The position numbers and the translations under genes are program-made. Positions 6,392 through 13,905 of a DNA stretch of 15,634 bases are shown one piece after another; position 1 is the stretch's first letter; the number at the start of each line of letters is the position of its first letter. Source of the stretch: Fibrobacteraceae bacterium (GTDB taxonomy: Bacteria; Fibrobacterota; Fibrobacteria; Fibrobacterales; Fibrobacteraceae). A model generated the notes under the pieces. The model was given only the letters and a program-made list of their open reading frames with translations. It searched no databases and was not told where the DNA came from. The stretch covers positions 1 to 15,634 of the forward strand of contig JABUUT010000021.1 of the NCBI GenBank assembly GCA_021443045.1, written 5' to 3'.

Positions 6392-7876
6392 TTAATTATG
6401 GTGGTAAAAACCAGCCCTATTTAACATGGACGTTACAAAAGTAATGAAAACGGCCACGGCCATGGTTGTGGTCATGCTAATAAAAGGCATCCAAGGCCAA
6501 CTGAATACGCCCCCCAATAGGGCGGGAACTCCGAAAACAGGTATTCCCTGTACCAGAACCAAGCTACCCATACCACACAGCACCGCCACCACCACAACCC
6601 ATGGGCGAACCTCTTTTACAAAGAACGCCAGAAGAAACATGCCTAAAAGGGGGCCGGTAAAGAGGCCGGTAAAGAAAAGGGCATTTTTTAGAAGGCTCCC
6701 CTGCTGGGTGGCGGCAAACAGGGCTCCAAAAACGCCTAGAATTCCCCAGAAAGCGGTCCAGAGTTTGGCTCTTTTTAAGCCTCCCATACCTTTTTTTTCG
6801 TCCCAACACAAAATATCACGTTCTGTGGTATTGCTCAAGGAGTTTATGGCACCAGAAAGGCTGCTCATGGCGGCAGCACAAATGGCCGCCACAATAAGGC
6901 CGGTAACGCCTATGGGGAGACCATTTACAATAAAGTAAGGAAAAACATCGTTTTGCCCCAAGCCCTGCGGAAGGGCGGCTACTTTTGCCGACTGGTAATA
7001 CACATAGAGGGCAGCCCCAACCCAATAGAAAAGAATAGACACCACTACTCCCAAAACCATTGAAAGCACACTGGAGCGGTTGGCCGCCTTAACATCTTTA
7101 CAACTAAGGTAACGCTGCACAAATTGCTGGTCGCAACCGCGAATGGCAATTTCCAAAATAGCATAGGCAAAGCCTGCAGACACCAGCGTGCGGGCATTCG
7201 ATATGTCAAGGGAGGCATCCCACCATTTTGTTTTTCCAGCCTCCCCCGCCAGGCGGGCCATTTCTCCCAGCCCCCCAACAGAATGGGCAATTAAAAAAAG
7301 AACCAAGGCTCCACCACCAAAGAACACAATAAATTGCATTACATCGGTCCATATTACAGCCTTGATGCCCCCAAACCAGGTGTAAAATATGGCTACTGCC
7401 GCCGAAACAATAATGGCGTACCGCAAATCCACATGGAGTATTTGGGCAAGCACCAAAGATGGGGCATAAAGTAAAATGCCTGTGCGAAGCAACAAGTGGA
7501 GGCAATAAAAAACGGCTGCTAAACGACGTACACTCTTGTTGTAACGAAGTTCAAAAAGTTCATAGGCACTGTTGATGCCCGCACTGCGAAACCTGGGAAT
7601 AAAAACAAAACCTACCACAAAAATGCTGAGAAAAGCCCCGATTTGAAACATGAGAAAAGTCATGTTGTCGCCATACACATCTGCAGGAGCTCCCAAAAAT
7701 GTGGTGGCACTGACGGAAGTGGCAATAAGGCTAATGCCCACGGCCACCCAAGGCATGGAACCTCCGCCCAGCATATATTCTTTTAGGTCCTTGTTTCCCC
7801 GCGAAACCCAGAGCCCGATAAACAGAGAAAACAAAAGGTATGCAAAAAGAACTATCCAATCTAGTGCCGTAAACAT
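6392..7876 (-). CDS. Sodium:solute symporter (SSS/SLC5 family)
   Basis: 494 residues, almost entirely membrane segments (about 13), typical of the SSS family. Diagnostic stretches are IATSVSATTFLGAPADVYGD (about 51-70), the signature WFGGIKAVIWTDVMQ (about 167-181), CDQQFVQRYLS (about 248-258), and AAAMSSLSGAINSLSN (about 334-349), whose serines line the conserved sodium site. It imports a solute with Na+ across the inner membrane. The substrate cannot be read from sequence; sugars, sialic acid, vitamins or carboxylates are all possible. It starts 2 bases after the stop of the diguanylate cyclase gene, and GAGGAA in the end of that gene is the probable ribosome site, which points to one transcript and coupled translation. 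Confidence 0.93.
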   Translation of the reverse strand: MFTALDWIVLFAYLLFSLFIGLWVSRGNKDLKEYMLGGGSMPWVAVGISLIATSVSATTFLGAPADVYGDNMTFLMFQIGAFLSIFVVGFVFIPRFRSAGINSAYELFELRYNKSVRRLAAVFYCLHLLLRTGILLYAPSLVLAQILHVDLRYAIIVSAAVAIFYTWFGGIKAVIWTDVMQFIVFFGGGALVLFLIAHSVGGLGEMARLAGEAGKTKWWDASLDISNARTLVSAGFAYAILEIAIRGCDQQFVQRYLSCKDVKAANRSSVLSMVLGVVVSILFYWVGAALYVYYQSAKVAALPQGLGQNDVFPYFIVNGLPIGVTGLIVAAICAAAMSSLSGAINSLSNTTERDILCWDEKKGMGGLKRAKLWTAFWGILGVFGALFAATQQGSLLKNALFFTGLFTGPLLGMFLLAFFVKEVRPWVVVVAVLCGMGSLVLVQGIPVFGVPALLGGVFSWPWMPFISMTTTMAVAVFITFVTSMLNRAGFYHHN

Positions 7877-7878
7877 GC

Positions 7879-9663
7879 CTAGACTTCCTCAGTATACTGA
7901 ATCACCTGGTTTCGGCCACCTTCCTTGGCTTTGTACAAAGCCTGGTCTGCATTGTTGACCGCTTTTTTCATGTCTGCAAACTCAGGAGTAACCAAGAAGG
8001 CACCAATACTTACTGTAACGCGAAGAGGCTGAGCTCTTTTTACATCAAACTCCAGTTTACCCACCGCTTTACGAATGCGTTCTGCAGTTTCAATCATGCC
8101 TTCTTTGCTGGAATCCACCAAGCCCACCACAAATTCCTCACCACCGTAGCGGGCCACCACATCCAGTTCCTTGCGAACTTCCCCGCTTATAGCTCCGGCA
8201 ATGCCCTTGATAACCAAGTCTCCCACAGGATGGCCGTATGTGTCGTTCACATTTTTAAAGTGGTCAATGTCCATCATCAGCACTCCAATATTTGTTTTTC
8301 GACGGTCGGCACGAATTTTTTCGGTGCGGAGGCTTTCGTGGAGGGTGCGGTGGTTGATGAGCCCAGTAAGGCCATCCCGCATGGCTAAATCCTTACCCTG
8401 CTCAAATTTGCGTGCTCGATCCAGGGCAAAGCCGGCAACGCCTGCAAAGGCCTTAAGCAATTCTTTTTCATGTTCCTGATAGCGGTCGGCAAAGCGGCTT
8501 TCCAAGCAGATGGCTATTTCTGCTGTTTCGGCATTGGACTCTGTAGGCACCGGCATTACAATGAGTTGGCGAAGTTCCATGTTTCGCTTTTCCTGGTCGT
8601 TGATGCGCGGAATGTACTCATTGAAATTGGAATTGAAATTTCGCTCCACAGGACGGTTGTGCAAAAGAGCCAGAACAAAAATTCCCTTGTCAGAAAGAGA
8701 GAATTCTTTATTCAAGAACTGTTGGGCATCCATGCCTTCGCAGTACACCACATGGCCCACATTTCCATTGGCCTGATCCATGGCCATGATAACAAGGCGG
8801 TCAAAGGGAATGTTCTCTTTTACATATTCAAACATCTGTCGGTAGATGTCTTTTACGGTCATGGTTTGGAAGAAATTTTTTTGATAGCGGTATAAAACGC
8901 TGAATTGCTGTTGCTCTATAAAATTTTTGGCAGAGAGGTAGCTCTTGTGGCTAAAGGAGAACAGCGTATTGGCCATAAAAGACATAGCCTTGATGGTATT
9001 TTCATTAAAGGCATTGGGATAAACAGAATCTATGAGAATGGCTCCCATCTTATTTCTTTGGGCATCATACATGGGAACCGCCGCCACAGACTTGATCATG
9101 GGATTTTCTAAGTAGTAAAGCAGATTTTTTCCACTAGTGATGTCGCCTTCGAGAATGCGGTCGACGCCAGAACGCATAAGCTGGCCCACCAGGCCCGAAT
9201 TTTCATTAAGACGCACATCGGTGGCAATTTGCCCTGCATTTTCGTTGTAGAAATTGCGAATGGCCCATTCTGTTGATGAAATGGGTGCAAAAATTAAAAG
9301 GGAATGAACGTTGGGAACAATGCCCTTAAGGCAGCGAAGCATATCGCTGAACCCTTTGTTTACATCGGCATCGGCACGGGCCCATACCTGGTTTACCTTT
9401 AAGGTTGACTTGGGCTCGTTGTATTCGGTGGCATCCTTGAATGTGGCGCGAAGATCTGGAGAAACGGCAGGAGAAAGACCCGTGGCCCGAGCAACACGAG
9501 TGACAACCGGAATGGAGCCAGTCTTGTTGCCAGCCAATCGAGGACGATTCATAAAAGCCAAGGCTGCTGCAACAACAGCAAAAGGAATGAGGAACAACCA
9601 CATTCCTCCTTTAAAGGAAAGCCCCACTAAAACGCCAGCTACTGCAAACAATATATCCGACAT
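7879..9663 (-). CDS. Membrane-anchored GAF-GAF-GGDEF diguanylate cyclase
   Basis: 594 residues. One or two hydrophobic segments (about 4-16 and 20-38) anchor it in the inner membrane. Two GAF-like regions follow (about 95-240 and 255-415), then a GGDEF domain from DGLTGL (430-435). DIDHFK (465-470) supplies metal-binding aspartates and GGEEF (507-511) is an intact active site, so it should make c-di-GMP from two GTP. The product-inhibition I-site, RxxD in many cyclases, is KELD at 498-501, so feedback inhibition may be weak or lost. The GAF regions presumably sense a small ligand or redox state. It lies between lptG (10-base gap) and the symporter (2-base gap); AGGTGGTG precedes its ATG. This placement suggests c-di-GMP output tied to envelope state. 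Confidence 0.93.
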   Translation of the reverse strand: MSDILFAVAGVLVGLSFKGGMWLFLIPFAVVAAALAFMNRPRLAGNKTGSIPVVTRVARATGLSPAVSPDLRATFKDATEYNEPKSTLKVNQVWARADADVNKGFSDMLRCLKGIVPNVHSLLIFAPISSTEWAIRNFYNENAGQIATDVRLNENSGLVGQLMRSGVDRILEGDITSGKNLLYYLENPMIKSVAAVPMYDAQRNKMGAILIDSVYPNAFNENTIKAMSFMANTLFSFSHKSYLSAKNFIEQQQFSVLYRYQKNFFQTMTVKDIYRQMFEYVKENIPFDRLVIMAMDQANGNVGHVVYCEGMDAQQFLNKEFSLSDKGIFVLALLHNRPVERNFNSNFNEYIPRINDQEKRNMELRQLIVMPVPTESNAETAEIAICLESRFADRYQEHEKELLKAFAGVAGFALDRARKFEQGKDLAMRDGLTGLINHRTLHESLRTEKIRADRRKTNIGVLMMDIDHFKNVNDTYGHPVGDLVIKGIAGAISGEVRKELDVVARYGGEEFVVGLVDSSKEGMIETAERIRKAVGKLEFDVKRAQPLRVTVSIGAFLVTPEFADMKKAVNNADQALYKAKEGGRNQVIQYTEEV

Positions 9664-9673
9664 ATATCACCAC

Positions 9674-10768
9674 CTACAAACGGAAGGAACGATAGAGCAT
9701 TGTCACAGACAAGCCAGAATATATAAAGTGACTTATCCAGGCCGCCAAAAACGGTGACAAGGCCCCATTTTCTCCCATTTTTAATCCAATACGTTCTATA
9801 ATATAATAACTAAAAACCAAAAGCAAGCCGATGCCAAATTTTTGCGACAGCCCTCCAGACCGTTTATAGCGGTGGCAAAGAGCGGCCCCTATCAACAAGA
9901 CAATCAAATTCATCCAATGGGCGGAACGTTTGAATTCCAAAGCCGTTTCCATAACCCTCGTGTCTTCACCAGAGCGTTTCAGCACATCAATGCGCTGTTT
10001 TACCATTTTGGAATCCATTTCGTCGGGAACCTGCCGTTCGTTAATCAAGTCTTCAGGCCGGGTAGAAACGGTGCCCACAATTTTTTCACGCATGATCGGC
10101 GTAACAGTGACGGTTCCATCCTTCTGGAAGACACGGTGGAAGCCCCGCTCCGCCATCCAAAAGGAAGCTCCATTGTCTTCTTCGGTCCATCGAATGATAC
10201 GGGCGTCGTATCGTTCCACCAAGCGGCCATTTTCACGAATAAGCAACACCACATCACGGCCCACCTTGTTTTGGCCCGAATAATATTTAAAAAACCAGCT
10301 GGCCTTTTCACTATCGATAAAGGTAAAGTTCTGCTTTTCCTTAACACGAGGGTTCTTCTTTTTCTGAGCATTGGTCTCCATGATTTCGAGACGGCGATGG
10401 TTGGCATCGGGAAGCCACAGTTCGCTCATTTCATAGGAGCCTACAGAAACCAGAACTCCAAATACAAAAATAGGCATTAAAGTTTTAAGAGGGCTCTGCC
10501 CGGAACTCTGCATGGCACTCATTTCCAAATGGCGTGCCATGTTACCCACAGAGGCAATAACCGCAATAAAAAGGGCCACCGGTGAAATAAGGTAAAGCAT
10601 GTAGGGCAAATAACTAAAGTAGTAATCCCCAACATCTTTCATGTCGCGAGCCAACCATGTTTTAATGTTTCCAACAAAGTCAATAACGGCAAAAACCAAT
10701 ATGGCACCAATGGTGACAATCAGGAACATCTTCAAAAAATTCCACATCAAATATCTGGAAAATTTCAT
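9674..10768 (-). CDS. lptG: LPS-export permease LptG (YjgP/YjgQ family)
   Basis: 364 residues, the normal length. Layout is three N-terminal membrane segments (about 13-35, 55-76, 97-118), a periplasmic beta-jellyroll region, and three C-terminal segments (about 286-300, 311-330, 338-358). LPDANHRRLE just after segment 3 is the family motif shared with the LptF gene next door. LptF and LptG form the inner-membrane channel that, driven by LptB ATPase, lifts LPS out of the membrane and onto the LptC-LptA bridge. Its ATG overlaps the lptF stop as ATGA, so translation is coupled, giving equal amounts of the two subunits. The LptG label rests on its second position and normal size; the two paralogues are hard to tell apart by eye. 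Confidence 0.88.
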   Translation of the reverse strand: MKFSRYLMWNFLKMFLIVTIGAILVFAVIDFVGNIKTWLARDMKDVGDYYFSYLPYMLYLISPVALFIAVIASVGNMARHLEMSAMQSSGQSPLKTLMPIFVFGVLVSVGSYEMSELWLPDANHRRLEIMETNAQKKKNPRVKEKQNFTFIDSEKASWFFKYYSGQNKVGRDVVLLIRENGRLVERYDARIIRWTEEDNGASFWMAERGFHRVFQKDGTVTVTPIMREKIVGTVSTRPEDLINERQVPDEMDSKMVKQRIDVLKRSGEDTRVMETALEFKRSAHWMNLIVLLIGAALCHRYKRSGGLSQKFGIGLLLVFSYYIIERIGLKMGENGALSPFLAAWISHFIYSGLSVTMLYRSFRL

Positions 10769-12168
10769 CCGAACCTCTTTGTCAGGGAGCCTAGTTTTCG
10801 ACCTATAAAACGGACAGCTCTAAAGAATTTGGAGTCTCCCGAGAACCGATCCCGAATCATGGCTATGGTAATAAAAATGCCAAATGTACCAATGATAATG
10901 TTAGAAGCCCACATGGCCAGTTCTGGAGAAATAGCCAGGCGATCGGCCAAATTTTCGCCACCAATAAGGCAAATCCAATAAATGACAAAAAATGCCAAAC
11001 TATAGATAATTCCTGTTCCAATGCCGCCTTTGCGTGCCATGATTCCCAAGGGAGCTCCAATGAGCACAAAAACAAAACAGGCAAAGGCGGTACTAAACTT
11101 TTTATGAATTTCCACCAAATACTGGGCTTCTCGTTTCAGCTCTCCGTCCATTCGGTTTTTTAAGCGTTCCGTTGTACGCTGTGTAGACAGTTCCTGGGTG
11201 CGCAAACGTTGAAGGGACCGCCGCCACAGGACAGAATCCACTTTGGGGCTTTCCTCTTGAATTTCTTTAGGCACCACCGTATCCCCCGCCATCACCTGAA
11301 TTAACGAAGCCAAAGAAGACAACCTCTTTTCGAAAGCTTCTGTGGAGATGGTGTCGTACTTGGCACGGGCATCTTCAACCACATCCATCATCATTTCAAC
11401 CGGCATTTCTCGGTCACTGCGGTAGCTGCGGCTGCGACGCTCCAACCGGTCATCCACATTCTGCAAAGCCAGGTCTTGGGAGAAAAAACGAATACGGAAA
11501 TAGCTGGACGGGTCGTCCGGATCTACCAGGTGGGTTTCTCCACTGCGTAAACGGAGCATCAAGGTCGCCCCATTATCCACATAGTCCATGGAGGCGCTGT
11601 CGGAATAGACTATGCGGGGAGCCCCCTTTCGTTCCATTTCAAAGATCTGAACTCCATACAAGGTGCCAGAAGCAGGGTCGATGCGATTGACCCAAAGCTG
11701 CACATCTGGAAATTGGGTAATTAATCGGCCGGCATCAATAAACACATGAGGTTTTTTACGGGAAACCGCATTCATCAGTTCTACCGAACGATGGTTGGCC
11801 TCCGGCAATATCCAGTTGTTGAAAAGCACCATGAGCACAGACAACAGGAGCATAACCAACAACACCGGACGCATTAGAGAAAAGGGAGAAACACCAGCGG
11901 CCTTGACTGCGGTAATTTCCTGGTCTCCAGACAAACGTCCAAAAGCCATTAGGCAGGAAACAAGCACTGCCATCGGTACCGACAAAGACAACATCCAAGC
12001 AAGGTTCAGGGCAAAGATTTCAAGAACCGTTGAAGCAGGCAACCCTTTAGACAGCACATTGTCTAAAATCTTTACTAGAAAGTCCACCACAAACAAAAAG
12101 GTTATGCCAAAAAGAGCCGCCAAAAAGGGGGCAATAAGCTCTTTCAACACATAGCGGACTAAAATCAT
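10765..12168 (-). CDS. lptF: LPS-export permease LptF with an enlarged periplasmic domain
   Basis: 467 residues, about 100 more than usual. Membrane segments lie at about 8-33, 52-75, 100-121, 358-376, 383-402 and 417-438, with LPEANHRSVELMN after the third. The periplasmic jellyroll spans about 140-240. The extra length is a charged, probably helical region at about 262-345 (rich in E, K, R and Q), before the fourth membrane segment. It pairs with LptG in the LptB2FG exporter. Weak ribosome site (AAGAAAA). It is first in the minus-strand cluster and divergent from the BamD-like gene, sharing a 63-bp promoter region. No lptA, lptB or lptC is in the window. Confidence 0.9.
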   Translation of the reverse strand: MILVRYVLKELIAPFLAALFGITFLFVVDFLVKILDNVLSKGLPASTVLEIFALNLAWMLSLSVPMAVLVSCLMAFGRLSGDQEITAVKAAGVSPFSLMRPVLLVMLLLSVLMVLFNNWILPEANHRSVELMNAVSRKKPHVFIDAGRLITQFPDVQLWVNRIDPASGTLYGVQIFEMERKGAPRIVYSDSASMDYVDNGATLMLRLRSGETHLVDPDDPSSYFRIRFFSQDLALQNVDDRLERRSRSYRSDREMPVEMMMDVVEDARAKYDTISTEAFEKRLSSLASLIQVMAGDTVVPKEIQEESPKVDSVLWRRSLQRLRTQELSTQRTTERLKNRMDGELKREAQYLVEIHKKFSTAFACFVFVLIGAPLGIMARKGGIGTGIIYSLAFFVIYWICLIGGENLADRLAISPELAMWASNIIIGTFGIFITIAMIRDRFSGDSKFFRAVRFIGRKLGSLTKRFG

Positions 12169-12190
12169 TTTTCTTGCGGGCTCGTTTTTT

Positions 12191-12212
12191 CTACTTTACA
12201 TACGAAAAGTAG
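12191..12212. promoter_or_regulatory. Inverted repeat in the lptF / bamD-like divergent promoter region
   Basis: CTACTTT (12191-12197) and AAAGTAG (12206-12212) are exact inverted copies 8 bp apart, in the middle of the 63-bp gap between two divergent envelope clusters. It could be an operator for a dimeric regulator of both. Alternatively, each arm read outward is TAnnTTT-like, resembling the -7 element known from Bacteroidetes promoters, so the symmetry may simply reflect back-to-back promoters. Confidence 0.45.
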
Positions 12213-12231
12213 AATTAAACAAAGAAAAAAA

Positions 12232-13086
12232 ATGAAATCTTTTAAAAAGCATACCCTGTTCTATCCTCTTTTTTGGGCAACCCTGCTTCTGGTAGGTTGC
12301 GCATCGGACCAATCTGGAAAGCAAAGCCACACTGAATTTTGCCTAGCCAAACTAGATGGTGCCGAGGAACTGTACAAAAACGGCAAATATGGCCGCGCTC
12401 AGGAAAAACTGGAAGAAATCCTCTCGTTGTGCGCTGGCACTGGTGCTATGGAAAAAGCCCAGTTTATGTTGGCCGAAAGCTACTTTAACTTGGAACTGTG
12501 GATAGAAGCCCGAGGCGAATATGGCAGCTTTATTTTAAACTTCCCTGGTTCTCCCTTTATAGAAACCGCCGAATTTCGCAAGGCCATTTCTTCTTTTAAC
12601 ATGGAGTACAAGTCTTCTCGCGATGATGCCAACACCACTGTAGCCATGAAAGACTTTGAACGCTACCGCTCCAACTATCCAGAATCTCCTTTGTTGGATT
12701 CTGTAAACTACTACTATGGCTTGTTGGTGGAGCGCATGGCCGAAAAGGAATTTCAAACAGCACGACTGTACTACCGCATGGACAAGCCCCAGGCATCTGT
12801 AATTTATCTGAAAGAATTTTTGGACGTGTACAAGCAGTCGAAGCGCCGCAAGGAAGCATTCCTCATCATTATAAAGTCTTACACGGAATTGGACCAGTTT
12901 GACATGGCTAGAAACTATGTGGAAATGGCAAAGGCCGAAATAGATGCCGATGACAAGGACACTCCAAAAGAAATTGCAAAGGTTGAAGAGAAGATAGCCT
13001 CCGCTGAAAAAGACTTTGAAAAGCGTATTAAGAAAGATGCCGAAAAGAAGCGCATACAAAAAGAAGAAAGTGAGCTAACCAAGTAG
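12232..13086 (+). CDS. bamD: BamD-like outer-membrane assembly lipoprotein (TPR)
   Basis: 284 residues. The lipoprotein signal ends in LVGC with Cys at residue 23. Tandem tetratricopeptide-type helices follow: AEELYKNGKYGRAQEKLEEI (about 44-63), AESYFNLELWIEARGEYGSF, an ERYRSNYPESPLLDSVNYY segment, then ARLYYRMDKPQASVIYLKEF and SYTELDQFDMARNYVEMA. This order, with the NYPESP motif and an ARLYY helix near the middle, fits BamD/YfiO, which works with BamA to insert beta-barrel proteins. The C-terminus (about 245-284) is a highly charged lysine/glutamate helix. A more general TPR lipoprotein remains possible. It starts the plus-strand cluster; the next gene begins 13 bases after its stop and encodes a probable barrel protein. 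Confidence 0.82.
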   Translation: MKSFKKHTLFYPLFWATLLLVGCASDQSGKQSHTEFCLAKLDGAEELYKNGKYGRAQEKLEEILSLCAGTGAMEKAQFMLAESYFNLELWIEARGEYGSFILNFPGSPFIETAEFRKAISSFNMEYKSSRDDANTTVAMKDFERYRSNYPESPLLDSVNYYYGLLVERMAEKEFQTARLYYRMDKPQASVIYLKEFLDVYKQSKRRKEAFLIIIKSYTELDQFDMARNYVEMAKAEIDADDKDTPKEIAKVEEKIASAEKDFEKRIKKDAEKKRIQKEESELTK

Positions 13087-13099
13087 TTCCAGGTAAAAA

Positions 13100-13903
13100 A
13101 TGAAGTCTTGGATTTTCATATTCACCCTATTTACTTTTGTGGCAACATCATTTGCCGCAGAGACAAAGGCTGAACATGACTATGCCTGGATTTCATTGTT
13201 TTTACAGCCATCGATCTCTTTTATTTCTTTTGAGCATCAGGACTATTTTCAGAAAGCCATTGACACCATTTACTACGATCTTAGGGTTTTAGCCCAAACC
13301 AAGGAAGAATCCTTAAGTGTTGCCAAACAAGATTTTCAAAAGGTTAACTTTTGCTTTCCCATTACAGGTGGCTTGCAGTTTCAGTTTCTGCAAGACCAAT
13401 TTATAAGCGTGGGAGCCACCTTTATATACGATAAAGAAGCGGTGGTGCTTACAGACCGCAAAAACAAGACCCACAACTACGACTACACCCTGCAAGGGTT
13501 TCCCCTATTTTTGGAGTACCGGTTTGCCATTCCAAGCAACCTGATTACCTTAAGTGGCGAAAGCCTGTTTAGTATTTCTTTGCGCTGGTTCTGGCTTTTG
13601 CCTGGGTCTGAAATCTATTCTTCGTGGGGCATGCTGGAAGCCAAGCGCTCTCTGCTTGGAAACGGTTTTGGTTTAAGCGTTGGATACCTTATAGCCAGCT
13701 GGAAAAGGCTGAACATTTTTGGCGAGCTCAGTTACAACAGGATTATTGCCGAATCTAGGGATTATTGGAGTAAAATTGTACCTGCAGGCCCTGATGAGAA
13801 AGCCAAATGGGATTTAGGCGGAATTTCTTTACAAGTTCGTATAGGTTTTGGCATTTGGAACAAGCCTAAGCCTATAGAAAACACTGAGGAAGACGAGGAG
13901 TAG
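13100..13903 (+). CDS. Secreted protein, probable outer-membrane beta-barrel, unknown function
   Basis: 267 residues; I recognise no named family. A signal peptide is clear (MKSWIFIF... to TSFA-AETK, cleavage near residue 19-20). The mature part alternates polar and aromatic/hydrophobic residues in strand-sized runs (GGLQFQFLQDQFISVGATFIY, GFPLFLEYRFAI, GFGLSVGYLIASWKRLNIFG, ISLQVRIGFGIW), as expected for a small outer-membrane barrel of perhaps 8-10 strands. The end is acidic (ENTEEDEE) and has no terminal aromatic barrel signal, which is a little unusual. AGG lies about 6 bases before the ATG. It sits between the BamD-like gene and the PHP hydrolase gene, 2 bases from the latter. Confidence 0.75.
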   Translation: MKSWIFIFTLFTFVATSFAAETKAEHDYAWISLFLQPSISFISFEHQDYFQKAIDTIYYDLRVLAQTKEESLSVAKQDFQKVNFCFPITGGLQFQFLQDQFISVGATFIYDKEAVVLTDRKNKTHNYDYTLQGFPLFLEYRFAIPSNLITLSGESLFSISLRWFWLLPGSEIYSSWGMLEAKRSLLGNGFGLSVGYLIASWKRLNIFGELSYNRIIAESRDYWSKIVPAGPDEKAKWDLGGISLQVRIGFGIWNKPKPIENTEEDEE

Positions 13904-13905
13904 TC

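Noticed and set aside
9842..10480. Plus-strand open frame of 212 codons opposite lptG
   Set aside because: It mirrors the coding bias of lptG; there is no recognisable protein and no start signal.
12535..13059. Minus-strand open frame of 174 codons opposite the BamD-like gene
   Set aside because: It is antisense to a well-supported lipoprotein gene with proper signal peptide and TPR pattern.
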